Assembly (NCBI GenBank): GCA_035720945.1
Contig: DASTNK010000053.1
Location: forward strand, 1 to 12,753
Source: SCQX01 sp035720945
Lineage (GTDB): Bacteria > Pseudomonadota > Gammaproteobacteria > Burkholderiales > Burkholderiaceae_B
DNA length: 12,753 bases
Direction of reading: 5' to 3'
Shown here: piece by piece, positions 1 through 6,038 of the stretch
How the letters are laid out: every line of letters begins with the position of its first letter
How positions within the stretch are numbered: position 1 is the stretch's first letter
Translations under genes and position numbers: made by a program
Notes under the pieces: model-generated
The model's database searches: none
The model's input: only the letters and a program-made list of their open reading frames with translations
What the model was told of the DNA's origin: nothing

Positions 1-443
1 TGATCGCCAACCTGCGCGAACACGCGGCGCGCGGCGCGGGCGCGCTGGTGACCTTCACCGGCTACGTGCGCGACTACGAAGAAGGCGCCCCCACCCGCAG
101 CCTGTACCTCGAACACTATCCCGGCATGTGCGAGCAGGAAATCCAGGCGTTGTGTGAAACCGCCACGGCCCGTTGGGCGGTGCGCGAGCCTGTCGTCGTG
201 CACCGCGTGGGCGAACTGCACCACGACGAACAGATAGTGTTCGTGGCCGTGGCCAGCGCGCATCGCGGCGACGCCTTCAAGGCCTGCGAATACATCATCG
301 ACGCGCTCAAGACGCGTGCACCATTCTGGAAACGTGAAACCCTGGAAGACGGCAAACGCTTCTGGGTCAAGCAACACGACGCCGACGCCGAGAAAACCGC
401 AAGCTGGAACACCCCAGATCCACAACAAGAGCAACGATCATGA
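1..443 (+). CDS. moaE: Molybdopterin synthase large (catalytic) subunit MoaE, 5' end missing
   Basis: MoaE carries the active site of molybdopterin synthase. With thiocarboxylated MoaD it inserts two sulfurs into cyclic pyranopterin monophosphate to give molybdopterin in the cytoplasm. The reading frame is open from base 3, so the gene enters from the left edge and its start lies outside; a GTG at 48 is internal and not the start. 146 residues are visible, close to the family length of about 150, so only a short N-terminus is missing. Recognisable family blocks are GALVTFTGYVRD near the visible N-terminus, the LYLEHYPGM block, VVHRVGEL, and the C-terminal APFWKRE...WVK block, whose lysines correspond to the catalytic lysines of E. 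coli MoaE. The TGA stop overlaps the next ATG (ATGA at 440-443), which implies co-translation with moaB. moaD would be expected just upstream but is not in view. Confidence 0.93.
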   Translation, partial: IANLREHAARGAGALVTFTGYVRDYEEGAPTRSLYLEHYPGMCEQEIQALCETATARWAVREPVVVHRVGELHHDEQIVFVAVASAHRGDAFKACEYIIDALKTRAPFWKRETLEDGKRFWVKQHDADAEKTASWNTPDPQQEQRS

Positions 444-952
444 AAGCATCCACCACCCAGCCCAAGACCTCTCTTGCATGCGCCGTCCTCACTGTCTCGG
501 ATACGCGCACGGCCGAGAACGACACGTCGGGCGACTACCTGCAAGATGGCCTGGCTGCCGAAGGCCATCAGTGCGTCGCGCGGGCGATCTCCGCGGGCAA
601 CCTCTATCAGATCCGCAAGATCATCAGTGACTGGATCGCCAACGATTCGATTCAGGTCATCCTGGTCAACGGAGGCACTGGCTTCAGTCACCAGAAAGCC
701 ACTGGTGCGGCCATCACGCCCTTGCTCGACACCACCATCACGGGTTTCGGCGAACTGTTCCGGCACCTGTCGTATCTGGACATCGGCACGTCCACACTGC
801 AGTCCGACGCCTTCGCCGGTGCGGCCAACGATACCCTGATCTTCTGCATGCCGGGTTCCACGTCAGCCTGCCGAACCGCCTGGGAGAGCATCATCAGGGA
901 ACAACTCGACAGCACGCATCGCCCCTGCAACTTCGCCTCGCACTACGCATAA
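440..952 (+). CDS. moaB: MoaB/MogA-family molybdopterin-binding protein, active-site acidic residues apparently lost
   Basis: MogA-type members adenylylate molybdopterin before metal insertion; E. coli MoaB is a paralogue whose role is unsettled. The 170-residue length fits MoaB. Family signatures are LTVSDTRT (17-24), DTSG (28-31), GGTG (78-81), GFGELFRHLSY (102-112), IGTSTLQS (115-122), MPGSTSACRTAW (137-148) and HRPCNF (160-165), and the C-terminal pattern is that of MoaB. By eye alignment to E. coli MogA, the position of Asp49 holds Gly53 and that of Asp82 holds Lys86; the usual (R)D.TPEA block reads QKATGAA. The normally conserved Arg after the TST.QS motif is Asp123. It overlaps moaE by 4 bp (ATGA) and has an AAGAG Shine-Dalgarno-like stretch 8 bp before the ATG. 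It may be a degenerate or non-catalytic paralogue, so MogA activity should not be assumed. Confidence 0.85.
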   Translation: MKASTTQPKTSLACAVLTVSDTRTAENDTSGDYLQDGLAAEGHQCVARAISAGNLYQIRKIISDWIANDSIQVILVNGGTGFSHQKATGAAITPLLDTTITGFGELFRHLSYLDIGTSTLQSDAFAGAANDTLIFCMPGSTSACRTAWESIIREQLDSTHRPCNFASHYA

Positions 953-984
953 GGGCCCGTTCACACACAACGGAATCCCGCACC

Positions 985-2247
985 ATGCGCCGGCCGGAGC
1001 CGTCGCGGCGCACATCCAGCAGCCACCATTTCGCACCCACCATGCTCGAATTCGACGAAGCCCAGCAACGCCTCAGTGAGGCGGGATCGTACCCCACTCG
1101 CACCGAGGCCATTTCCCTCGGCCTGGCTGAAGGCCGTGTGCTCTCCCGTCCGATCACGGCAACGGTGGATCTCCCTCCCGCCGACAACAGTGCCATGGAT
1201 GGCTATGCCATTCGCCACGCCGACGCGAAACCCGGCGGCCCACTCGCCATCCAGCAACGCTGTTACGCCGGACAGATGCCCGAGGCCCTGCGGCCTGGCC
1301 ATGCCATCCGCCTTTTCACAGGCAGCCTGGTGCCCGCCAATGCCGACACCGTGGTCATGCAGGAAGACTGCGAGGAAGCGAACGGTGCCGTTGTCGTTCA
1401 CCAGGCTCCGGCCATCGGCGCCCATATCCGGCGCCGGGGTGAAGACATCACCGCTGGCAAAGAGTTGTTTGCCGCCGGCACGCGGCTAGGCGCCGCGGAA
1501 ATCGCGCTGATCGCCTCACAAGGCCTGGCCACCATCGAAGTGTGGCCCGCGCTTCGGGTTGGCATCCTGACCACGGGCGACGAACTGGTCGCCCCCGGCA
1601 CACCGCGTCGCCAGGAGCAGATCTACAACTCCAATGGGCCGATGCTGGCGACCCTCGCCCACGGAATGGGCGTTCAAGTGAAGCACGTGCTGCATGCGCT
1701 GGACACCCCAGAATCGCTGGATCAGGCGTTTTCGACGTTGCTGGCCGATTGCGACCTGATCCTCTCTGTCGGCGGCGTGTCCGTCGGGGAAAAAGATCTG
1801 GTCAAACCCGCCATCGAGCACGCGGGCGGCACACTCGACATGTGGCGCGTGCGCATGAAGCCCGGGAAACCGGTGGCGCTTGCCCACGCCCAGGGCAAGC
1901 CTATCGTGTGCCTGCCGGGCAATCCGGTTTCCGCCTTCGCCGTCTTCACGCTGCTGGTCACGCCGCTGATACGCACCATGCAGGGCCGCCATACTGTCAT
2001 GCCACCCGTGCGCTACGGCACACTGGATGCGGGACGCGACTTCGACGAAACCCGCGAAGAATTTCTTCGTGTTCGATTCGAGCCATCGCGGCAGGGCCCG
2101 GGCACCCTGATCCCCTATGCGCATCAGGGCTCCGGCATCATCAGCTCGCTGCCCTGGGCGCACGGCCTGGCCCGCATCCCCGCCAACACCCGTGTCGCCG
2201 CGGGCGAGATCGTCGCCTACTACGATTTTTCGCACTGGCTCGTCTGA
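985..2247 (+). CDS. moeA: Molybdopterin molybdenumtransferase MoeA
   Basis: MoeA hydrolyses adenylylated molybdopterin and inserts molybdate to form Mo-molybdopterin, the last step before nucleotide addition by MobA. The 420 residues show the family order: DNSAMDGYAIR near residue 70, FTGSLVPANADTVVMQED, RRRGEDI, the MogA-like domain with ILTTGDELVAPG, IYNSNGPML, LILSVGGVSVGEKDLV, RVRMKPGKPVALA and the strongly conserved CLPGNPVSAFAVF, then a C-terminal beta domain. The start is uncertain. ATG 985 gives a 19-residue basic, Ser-rich leader; ATG 1042 (MLEFDEAQQRL) matches the usual MoeA start and gives 401 residues, the typical size. Neither has a good ribosome-binding site, so the longer version is reported with that caveat. 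It follows moaB by 32 bp and is probably in the same transcript; it converges with mobA. Confidence 0.95.
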   Translation: MRRPEPSRRTSSSHHFAPTMLEFDEAQQRLSEAGSYPTRTEAISLGLAEGRVLSRPITATVDLPPADNSAMDGYAIRHADAKPGGPLAIQQRCYAGQMPEALRPGHAIRLFTGSLVPANADTVVMQEDCEEANGAVVVHQAPAIGAHIRRRGEDITAGKELFAAGTRLGAAEIALIASQGLATIEVWPALRVGILTTGDELVAPGTPRRQEQIYNSNGPMLATLAHGMGVQVKHVLHALDTPESLDQAFSTLLADCDLILSVGGVSVGEKDLVKPAIEHAGGTLDMWRVRMKPGKPVALAHAQGKPIVCLPGNPVSAFAVFTLLVTPLIRTMQGRHTVMPPVRYGTLDAGRDFDETREEFLRVRFEPSRQGPGTLIPYAHQGSGIISSLPWAHGLARIPANTRVAAGEIVAYYDFSHWLV

Positions 2248-2283
2248 TCTGCGCATCGGTCGCCATATGCAGCCCGGGGCGAG

Positions 2284-2374
2284 TTGCGCATACCATTGCG
2301 CAGTGCCATGCCCCCGTGGCGCCGAACGCGAGGCCGGCCCCCAGTGTGGCACACAACCACCGCCCGGCCGTTCG
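2284..2374. other. Structured intergenic region between convergent moeA and mobA
   Basis: The 129 bp between the two stop codons hold no gene. Two folds are visible. TGCGCA occurs at 2285-2290 and again at 2297-2302 around a 6-nt loop. Further right, CGAAC (2323-2327) and GGCCGG (2332-2337) pair with GTTCG (2370-2374) and CCGGCC (2364-2369), giving 11 bp with a 4-nt bulge, and a small GTGT/ACAC hairpin sits inside the loop. There is no T-tract on either strand, so this is not a classical intrinsic terminator. It may slow or end transcription from both sides, but in GC-rich DNA such pairing can also be chance. Confidence 0.35.
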
Positions 2375-2376
2375 CC

Positions 2377-2994
2377 CTACTCGAGCGGCGCCCGCCGGCG
2401 CATCACGCATAAATCTTCCCGGGTATTGATGTTGAAAAACGCGGCACCCTCTTCCTCGAACCACACAGCCGTCGCTCCCTGGCCCTGCTGCCAGCGTCTG
2501 ACTTTTCGCTCACCGTCCAACAAATGCGCCCGCAACGGCGCCAACACACGGCGATGCAGCACCATGCAAAGCGGGTGTGCGCCCTGCGCGTTCTCGGCGT
2601 ACGCCACGCCGGCGCGGGATGCGAGCGCCGCATCCGCCAAACGGTCGACCAAGTCGATTGGAAGCTCCGGGACATCAACGGGAATGACCACCAGCCAGGG
2701 CGTGGAGGCAACCGCCAGCACGCTCGCAACGCCCGAAAGCGGGCCGCTGCCCACACCATAATCCGGATCATCCGCGACGACGTCGCCGAAACGCTGATAG
2801 ATGTCGGCATGGCGATTCGCGCTGATCCACAACCGGGACACACGCGACGACAGATAGCGTGCGGCCCGTTCGGCCAGCGACATGCCGTGCAACTCCAGCA
2901 GGCCCTTGTCGAGTTCTGTGCGGCCGGGCTCCTGCAGCCGCCTGGCCTGCCCCCCCGCGAGGATAAGGCCGCCCAATGCGTGCCTGGGGATCAT
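2377..2994 (-). CDS. mobA: Molybdenum cofactor guanylyltransferase MobA
   Basis: MobA transfers GMP from GTP to Mo-molybdopterin, giving the guanine dinucleotide form that is joined in pairs in bis-MGD enzymes such as the formate dehydrogenase encoded here. At 205 residues it is of normal family size. Visible motifs are LILAGGQARR (10-19) for nucleotide binding, DKGLLELHG (29-37) with the conserved Lys30, WISANR (56-61), GPLSG (84-88), PVDVPELP (105-112) in place of the usual CD.P, the GAHPL block (138-142), and FFNINTREDL near the C-terminus. The loop between LAGG and DKG is about five residues longer than in E. coli MobA and lacks the usual RMGG. Its ATG overlaps the moaA stop (ATGA on the minus strand, 2991-2994), so the two are translationally coupled. 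It ends 129 bp from moeA, which converges on it. Confidence 0.93.
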   Translation of the reverse strand: MIPRHALGGLILAGGQARRLQEPGRTELDKGLLELHGMSLAERAARYLSSRVSRLWISANRHADIYQRFGDVVADDPDYGVGSGPLSGVASVLAVASTPWLVVIPVDVPELPIDLVDRLADAALASRAGVAYAENAQGAHPLCMVLHRRVLAPLRAHLLDGERKVRRWQQGQGATAVWFEEEGAAFFNINTREDLCVMRRRAPLE

Positions 2995-4124
2995 CCGCCG
3001 ATGTAGCTCATTTCGATTTTCTGCCGCAACACGGTTTCACGGCCGCGCTGTTCGGAATAGTGATCGTCGCGCGCCGCCCAGACCCCTGACAGGCGGGAGG
3101 AAATCTGCTCGTCGGTGGCGCGACCGCGCAGCATGGCGCGCAGGTCGTGGCCCTGCGAAGCGAACAGGCAAAGAAACAGTTTGCCTTCGGGGGACAGGCG
3201 CAACCTCGTGCAGTCGCCGCAGAACGGCTGGGACACACTGGTGATGAGGCCGATCTCGCCACCGTCGTCCGCATAACGCCAGCGCGACGCGACCTCGCCC
3301 CGGTACGATGAGTCCGCGGGAGTCAAGGGATAGGCCTGCCCGATGCGCGCCAGAATCTCGGCGCCCGTCACCACCTGCTTGAGGTTCCAACCGTTGCTGG
3401 TGCCGACATCCATGAATTCGATGAAGCGCAGGATATGGCCCGAATGCCGGAAATGCCGCGCCATGGGAACGATCTGGTCTTCGTTCACGCCCTTCTTGAC
3501 CACCATGTTGATCTTGACCGGCGTCAGGCCCACGCGCGCGGCCTCGTCGATGCCGCGCAGCACGGTCTTGACACTGACCTGGCTGTCGCTCATGCGTTCA
3601 AACAAGGTTTCATCGAGCGCATCCAGGCTGACGGTGACGCGCTTCAGACCCGCGTCCTTCAAGGCGGCCGCCTTCTTCGCCAGAAGCGTGCCGTTGGTGG
3701 TGAGCGTGATGTCGACCGGTTCGCCGTTCGGCGCGCGCAGGCCGGCAAGCATGCCGACCAGCACCTCGATGTTCTTGCGCAACAGCGGTTCACCTCCGGT
3801 GAGACGGATCTTGCGCACCCCCAGGCCGACGGCGATACCCGCGACGCGGGAGATTTCCTCGAACGTAAGCAATTCGGCGTGCGGCATGAACTGGTAATTG
3901 CCACCGAAGACCTCGCGCGGCATGCAATACGTGCAACGGAAATTGCAGCGGTCGGTCACGGATATCCGCAAATCATGCATGGGCCGACCACGCTGGTCAT
4001 GCGGCGCGGGACTCGTGCCCGCCGCCTCGGGCGCCAGGCCTGCAGCGGGCCGCACACGCGGAGACACGCGCGCGGGGCGATGCGCGCCAGGGACATCGCT
4101 GTCAAGGAACGTGACTTTGCTCAT
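2991..4124 (-). CDS. moaA: GTP 3',8-cyclase MoaA (radical SAM)
   Basis: MoaA uses S-adenosylmethionine and two 4Fe-4S clusters to convert GTP to 3',8-cyclo-GTP, the first step of Moco synthesis; MoaC, not in this window, completes cPMP formation. The 377-residue product has the radical-SAM motif CNFRCTYC with Cys60, Cys64 and Cys67, the LTGGEP SAM-binding motif (108-113), LTTNGTLL, VSLDALDE, and the C-terminal cluster ligands in FCGDCTRLRL with Cys302 and Cys305 plus Cys319. It ends in the Gly-Gly tail expected of active MoaA. An Ala/Pro/Arg-rich stretch of about 45 residues precedes GRPMHDLRISVTD. Such leaders are familiar in betaproteobacterial MoaA, which supports the ATG at 4124 even though no clear ribosome-binding site is seen. 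It starts 23 bp after the fdsR stop and overlaps mobA by 4 bp, so fdsR-moaA-mobA probably form one minus-strand transcript. Confidence 0.96.
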   Translation of the reverse strand: MSKVTFLDSDVPGAHRPARVSPRVRPAAGLAPEAAGTSPAPHDQRGRPMHDLRISVTDRCNFRCTYCMPREVFGGNYQFMPHAELLTFEEISRVAGIAVGLGVRKIRLTGGEPLLRKNIEVLVGMLAGLRAPNGEPVDITLTTNGTLLAKKAAALKDAGLKRVTVSLDALDETLFERMSDSQVSVKTVLRGIDEAARVGLTPVKINMVVKKGVNEDQIVPMARHFRHSGHILRFIEFMDVGTSNGWNLKQVVTGAEILARIGQAYPLTPADSSYRGEVASRWRYADDGGEIGLITSVSQPFCGDCTRLRLSPEGKLFLCLFASQGHDLRAMLRGRATDEQISSRLSGVWAARDDHYSEQRGRETVLRQKIEMSYIGG

Positions 4125-4147
4125 GCGTCAATCATAAACCGTCCGCG

Positions 4148-5269
4148 TCAGGCTCGTCTGGCCAGTGCGAAATCCGATCCGAACGCTTCTTCCAGCGTCT
4201 GGACCCTGCCCGCATGCGTGGCGTCGTACCCGACCAGATCGGCCAGATATGCCTGATAGGTTTCGCCGTACATCAGCGTGAACAGGTTTTCCATCAGCGC
4301 GGTCGACAAGCGGTCACGCTGAACGGCGAAGAAGTAACGCTCCTTGACCAAAGGAATGAAGGACAAGCCGCTGCGCCACGCCGCGGTCTCGACCCCGATG
4401 CCCACATCGGCCATGCCGCTCACGACATGGGCGGCAATCGCCATATGCGTGAATTCGCTGCTGTCGAAACCACGTATTTGGGAGGTCTCGACACCCAGTT
4501 TCCTGAGCATGAGGCCCACTAGGTAGCGTGTGCTGGACCCAAACTGCCGATTGACGAACCGCACGTTGGGCTTGGTCAGGTCGACCAGTGTGTGGATGTT
4601 CTTGGGATTGTCGGGCTGCACGAACATGCCTATGCTGCGCACCGCCAGATGAATGAGGCAATGGCGCGCGGGGTCCAGCCACTCCGCGTATTGCCGCAGG
4701 AAGGGGGTTTCGAATTCGCCCACGGGCACTTCGAAGCCGGCCAGGTCGCACTCGCCCCGCTGTAACGACGCGAGCGCCTCGGTGGCCGTGCGATAGCGCA
4801 ATTCGAGCAACGGAAATTCGAGCCGGTTGGCAACGTTCATCATGCCCTCCACGGCGAAGCCGTGGCTGGCGTGCAGATGGAGGCGCGGATGCACACCTGG
4901 ACAGAAGTTCTCGAGTTCTTCCTGCAACTCGGAGGCCATGCTTTCGAAAGTGGGCATGAGCCGGGCGGCGGCACGACGGTCGGCCCACAACAGGCGCTGA
5001 CCGAAAGGGGTGAGCTTGGTGCCTTTTCGACGACCTGTTTCCAGCAAGGGCACACCGAATTCCTGCTCGGCGTGACGCAGGACGCCCCAGGCGTGGCGGT
5101 ATGACACGCCACAGGCGCGGCACGCACCGGCGATATGGCCCGTGGCTTCGATGGCCCCCAGCAATCGAATCGTTTCAGCCAGCACCAGTTGTTCCCCGTT
5201 GCCGTGTTCCAGCACCCATTGCGAATCCAGGCGCATCTTGAAATCACATGTCATTTTTTGCCTATTCAT
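4148..5269 (-). CDS. fdsR: FdsR-like regulator: ModE/LysR-type winged helix plus PBP-like sensor domain
   Basis: This is a 373-residue DNA-binding regulator. Residues about 28-95 form a ModE/LysR-type winged helix: a helix-turn-helix around IEATGHIAGACRACGVSYRHAW and a wing with GRRKGTKLTPFGQRLL. Residues about 128-345 resemble the PBP-like (PF12727-type) domain found in ModE-fused regulators, with LHASHGFAVEGM, FVNRQFGSSTRYLVGLML, GFDSSEFTHMAIAAHVVSGMADVGIGVE and LSFIPLVKERYFF. No signal peptide is present, so the sensor domain is cytoplasmic. Divergence from fdsGBACD suggests control of that operon; the name fdsR follows the regulator linked to the fds operon of Ralstonia eutropha and rests on context. 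The ligand could be formate, molybdate or Moco-related and cannot be read from sequence. ATG 5269 has no close ribosome-binding site; ATG 5254 has AGG 6 bp upstream and gives 368 residues. A CxxC (Cys50, Cys53) lies in the recognition region. Confidence 0.82.
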   Translation of the reverse strand: MNRQKMTCDFKMRLDSQWVLEHGNGEQLVLAETIRLLGAIEATGHIAGACRACGVSYRHAWGVLRHAEQEFGVPLLETGRRKGTKLTPFGQRLLWADRRAAARLMPTFESMASELQEELENFCPGVHPRLHLHASHGFAVEGMMNVANRLEFPLLELRYRTATEALASLQRGECDLAGFEVPVGEFETPFLRQYAEWLDPARHCLIHLAVRSIGMFVQPDNPKNIHTLVDLTKPNVRFVNRQFGSSTRYLVGLMLRKLGVETSQIRGFDSSEFTHMAIAAHVVSGMADVGIGVETAAWRSGLSFIPLVKERYFFAVQRDRLSTALMENLFTLMYGETYQAYLADLVGYDATHAGRVQTLEEAFGSDFALARRA

Positions 5270-5283
5270 CCCGTATACACGGG
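5270..5283. promoter_or_regulatory. Short inverted repeat just upstream of fdsR
   Basis: Arms CCCGT and ACGGG flank ATAC (12 of 14 positions symmetric). The repeat sits immediately 5' of the first fdsR ATG and, if the ATG at 5254 is used, falls in its leader. It could be an operator or part of a leader hairpin. The short arms make chance possible. Confidence 0.3.
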
Positions 5284-5313
5284 TTTTCTCCGAGATTTAG
5301 AAATTATCCACAT

Positions 5314-5333
5314 TTATGTATTTGAATACATAA
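5314..5333. promoter_or_regulatory. Perfect 9-bp palindrome, candidate FdsR operator
   Basis: The sequence TTATGTATT-TG-AATACATAA is a perfect inverted repeat with a 2-nt centre, in the AT-rich gap between divergent fdsR and fdsG. ModE-family proteins bind as dimers to AT-rich palindromes, so this fits a site for the adjacent winged-helix regulator, though it is not a match to the E. coli ModE consensus. It lies about 45 bp upstream of the first fdsR start codon and about 120 bp upstream of the predicted fds transcription start, where it could repress fdsR and activate or repress fds. Assignment to FdsR is inference. Confidence 0.6.
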
Positions 5334-5352
5334 TATGTTCCATTTTCAGAGA

Positions 5353-5370
5353 GGAGAATCGGGGTTCTCC
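5353..5370. promoter_or_regulatory. Inverted repeat GGAGAA-N6-TTCTCC in the fdsR-fdsG gap
   Basis: Six-base arms GGAGAA (5353-5358) and TTCTCC (5365-5370) match perfectly around TCGGGG. It lies between the larger palindrome and the predicted fds promoter, about 40 bp upstream of the -35 box. It may be a second regulator site or a short hairpin in a transcript. It resembles neither arm of the palindrome at 5314-5333, so it would be for another protein or another purpose. Confidence 0.4.
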
Positions 5371-5408
5371 CTAGGCCGGCAGCCTTTATACATGCTTGTT
5401 TTTTCTTA

Positions 5409-5437
5409 TTGAAAGAATCCAGAACAGCTAGTATCTT
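5409..5437 (+). promoter_or_regulatory. Predicted sigma70-type promoter of the fds operon
   Basis: TTGAAA (5409-5414, 5 of 6 to TTGACA) and TATCTT (5432-5437, 4 of 6 to TATAAT) are separated by exactly 17 bp. This puts the start of transcription near 5444 and leaves a leader of about 88 nt before fdsG. The leader contains a small hairpin, AGCTC/GAGCT at 5483-5498. No -24/-12 (sigma54) pattern was found in the gap. The weak -10 would be consistent with a need for an activator. Confidence 0.5.
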
Positions 5438-5519
5438 GCGAGGATCACAACACCCATATTCAAGTAAATATAAACATATAAAAGCTCTTCCAGGAGCTCA
5501 ATCCCTTCGCCATTTCTCC

Positions 5520-5524
5520 AGGGA
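5520..5524 (+). promoter_or_regulatory. Ribosome-binding site deciding the fdsG start
   Basis: AGGGA lies 7 bp before ATG 5532. The reading frame stays open upstream to a TTG at 5409, but that TTG falls in the predicted -35 box and the 41 extra residues do not resemble the subunit, so ATG 5532 is chosen. Confidence 0.65.
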
Positions 5525-5531
5525 CACCGCC

Positions 5532-6038
5532 ATGCAAAACTCAGACTCCGAGCAAGTTTGTCATTCCTCGGACAGCACCGCGCAACAGGTCGCACGGCAA
5601 GCGCTGGATCATTTCTCCGGCCAGAAAGGAAGTCTGCTGCCCATTCTGCACGCCATCCAGCACGCACTGGGGTATGTCCCCGACGCGGTGGTACCCATCG
5701 TCGCACAGGGCCTTCAATTGTCGCGAGCGGAAATCCATGGTGTCATCAGCTTCTACGCGCATTTCCGCAGCAAGCCGCCGGGCCGCGTGGTGCTCCAGAT
5801 CTGTCGAGCCGAATCCTGTCAGGCCGTGGGCGGCGAGCACCTCGCCGCCCACGCCAGACAAAAGCTGGGCTGTGATTTCCACCAAACCAGCGCCGATGGC
5901 GGTGTCACGCTCGAACCCGTCTATTGCCTGGGTCTTTGCGCACAATCGCCCGCCGTGATGCTCGACGGTGAACCCCACGCCCGCATGACACCCGCGCGCC
6001 TCGACCAGCTTCTGGCTGCCAAGGAGGCGCAAGCATGA
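5532..6038 (+). CDS. fdsG: NAD+-linked formate dehydrogenase gamma subunit FdsG (NuoE-like)
   Basis: FdsG is the small electron-transfer subunit of the soluble cytoplasmic formate dehydrogenase and belongs to the thioredoxin-like 2Fe-2S family with NuoE of complex I. The 168-residue protein has an N-terminal helical part (LLPILHAIQHALGYVP, LQLSRAEIHGVISFYAHF) and then the four cluster cysteines: Cys91 and Cys96 in CRAESC, Cys132 and Cys136 in YCLGLC. The 2Fe-2S centre passes electrons between the alpha subunit and the flavin in FdsB. It is the first gene of the operon; its stop shares ATGA with fdsB at 6035-6038. The start at 5532 is supported by AGGGA 7 bp upstream. Confidence 0.95.
   Translation: MQNSDSEQVCHSSDSTAQQVARQALDHFSGQKGSLLPILHAIQHALGYVPDAVVPIVAQGLQLSRAEIHGVISFYAHFRSKPPGRVVLQICRAESCQAVGGEHLAAHARQKLGCDFHQTSADGGVTLEPVYCLGLCAQSPAVMLDGEPHARMTPARLDQLLAAKEAQA

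Noticed and set aside
1516..2352. Long open frames on the minus strand and in other plus frames across moeA
   Set aside because: They overlap a complete MoeA with all motifs; the alternative products are low-complexity Arg/Ala/Pro-rich sequence.
4125..4147. Moco riboswitch before moaA
   Set aside because: Only 23 bp separate fdsR from moaA, too short for the structured RNA known upstream of some moaA genes, and nothing in the 5270-5408 gap resembles it.
5409..5531. Upstream extension of fdsG from TTG 5409
   Set aside because: The TTG forms part of a good -35 box, the extra residues do not look like the FdsG family, and ATG 5532 has its own ribosome-binding site.
5270..5531. Sigma54 promoter for the formate dehydrogenase operon, by analogy with fdhF of E. 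coli
   Set aside because: No GG-N10-GC pattern in a suitable context was found; a sigma70-like pair with 17-bp spacing explains the region better.
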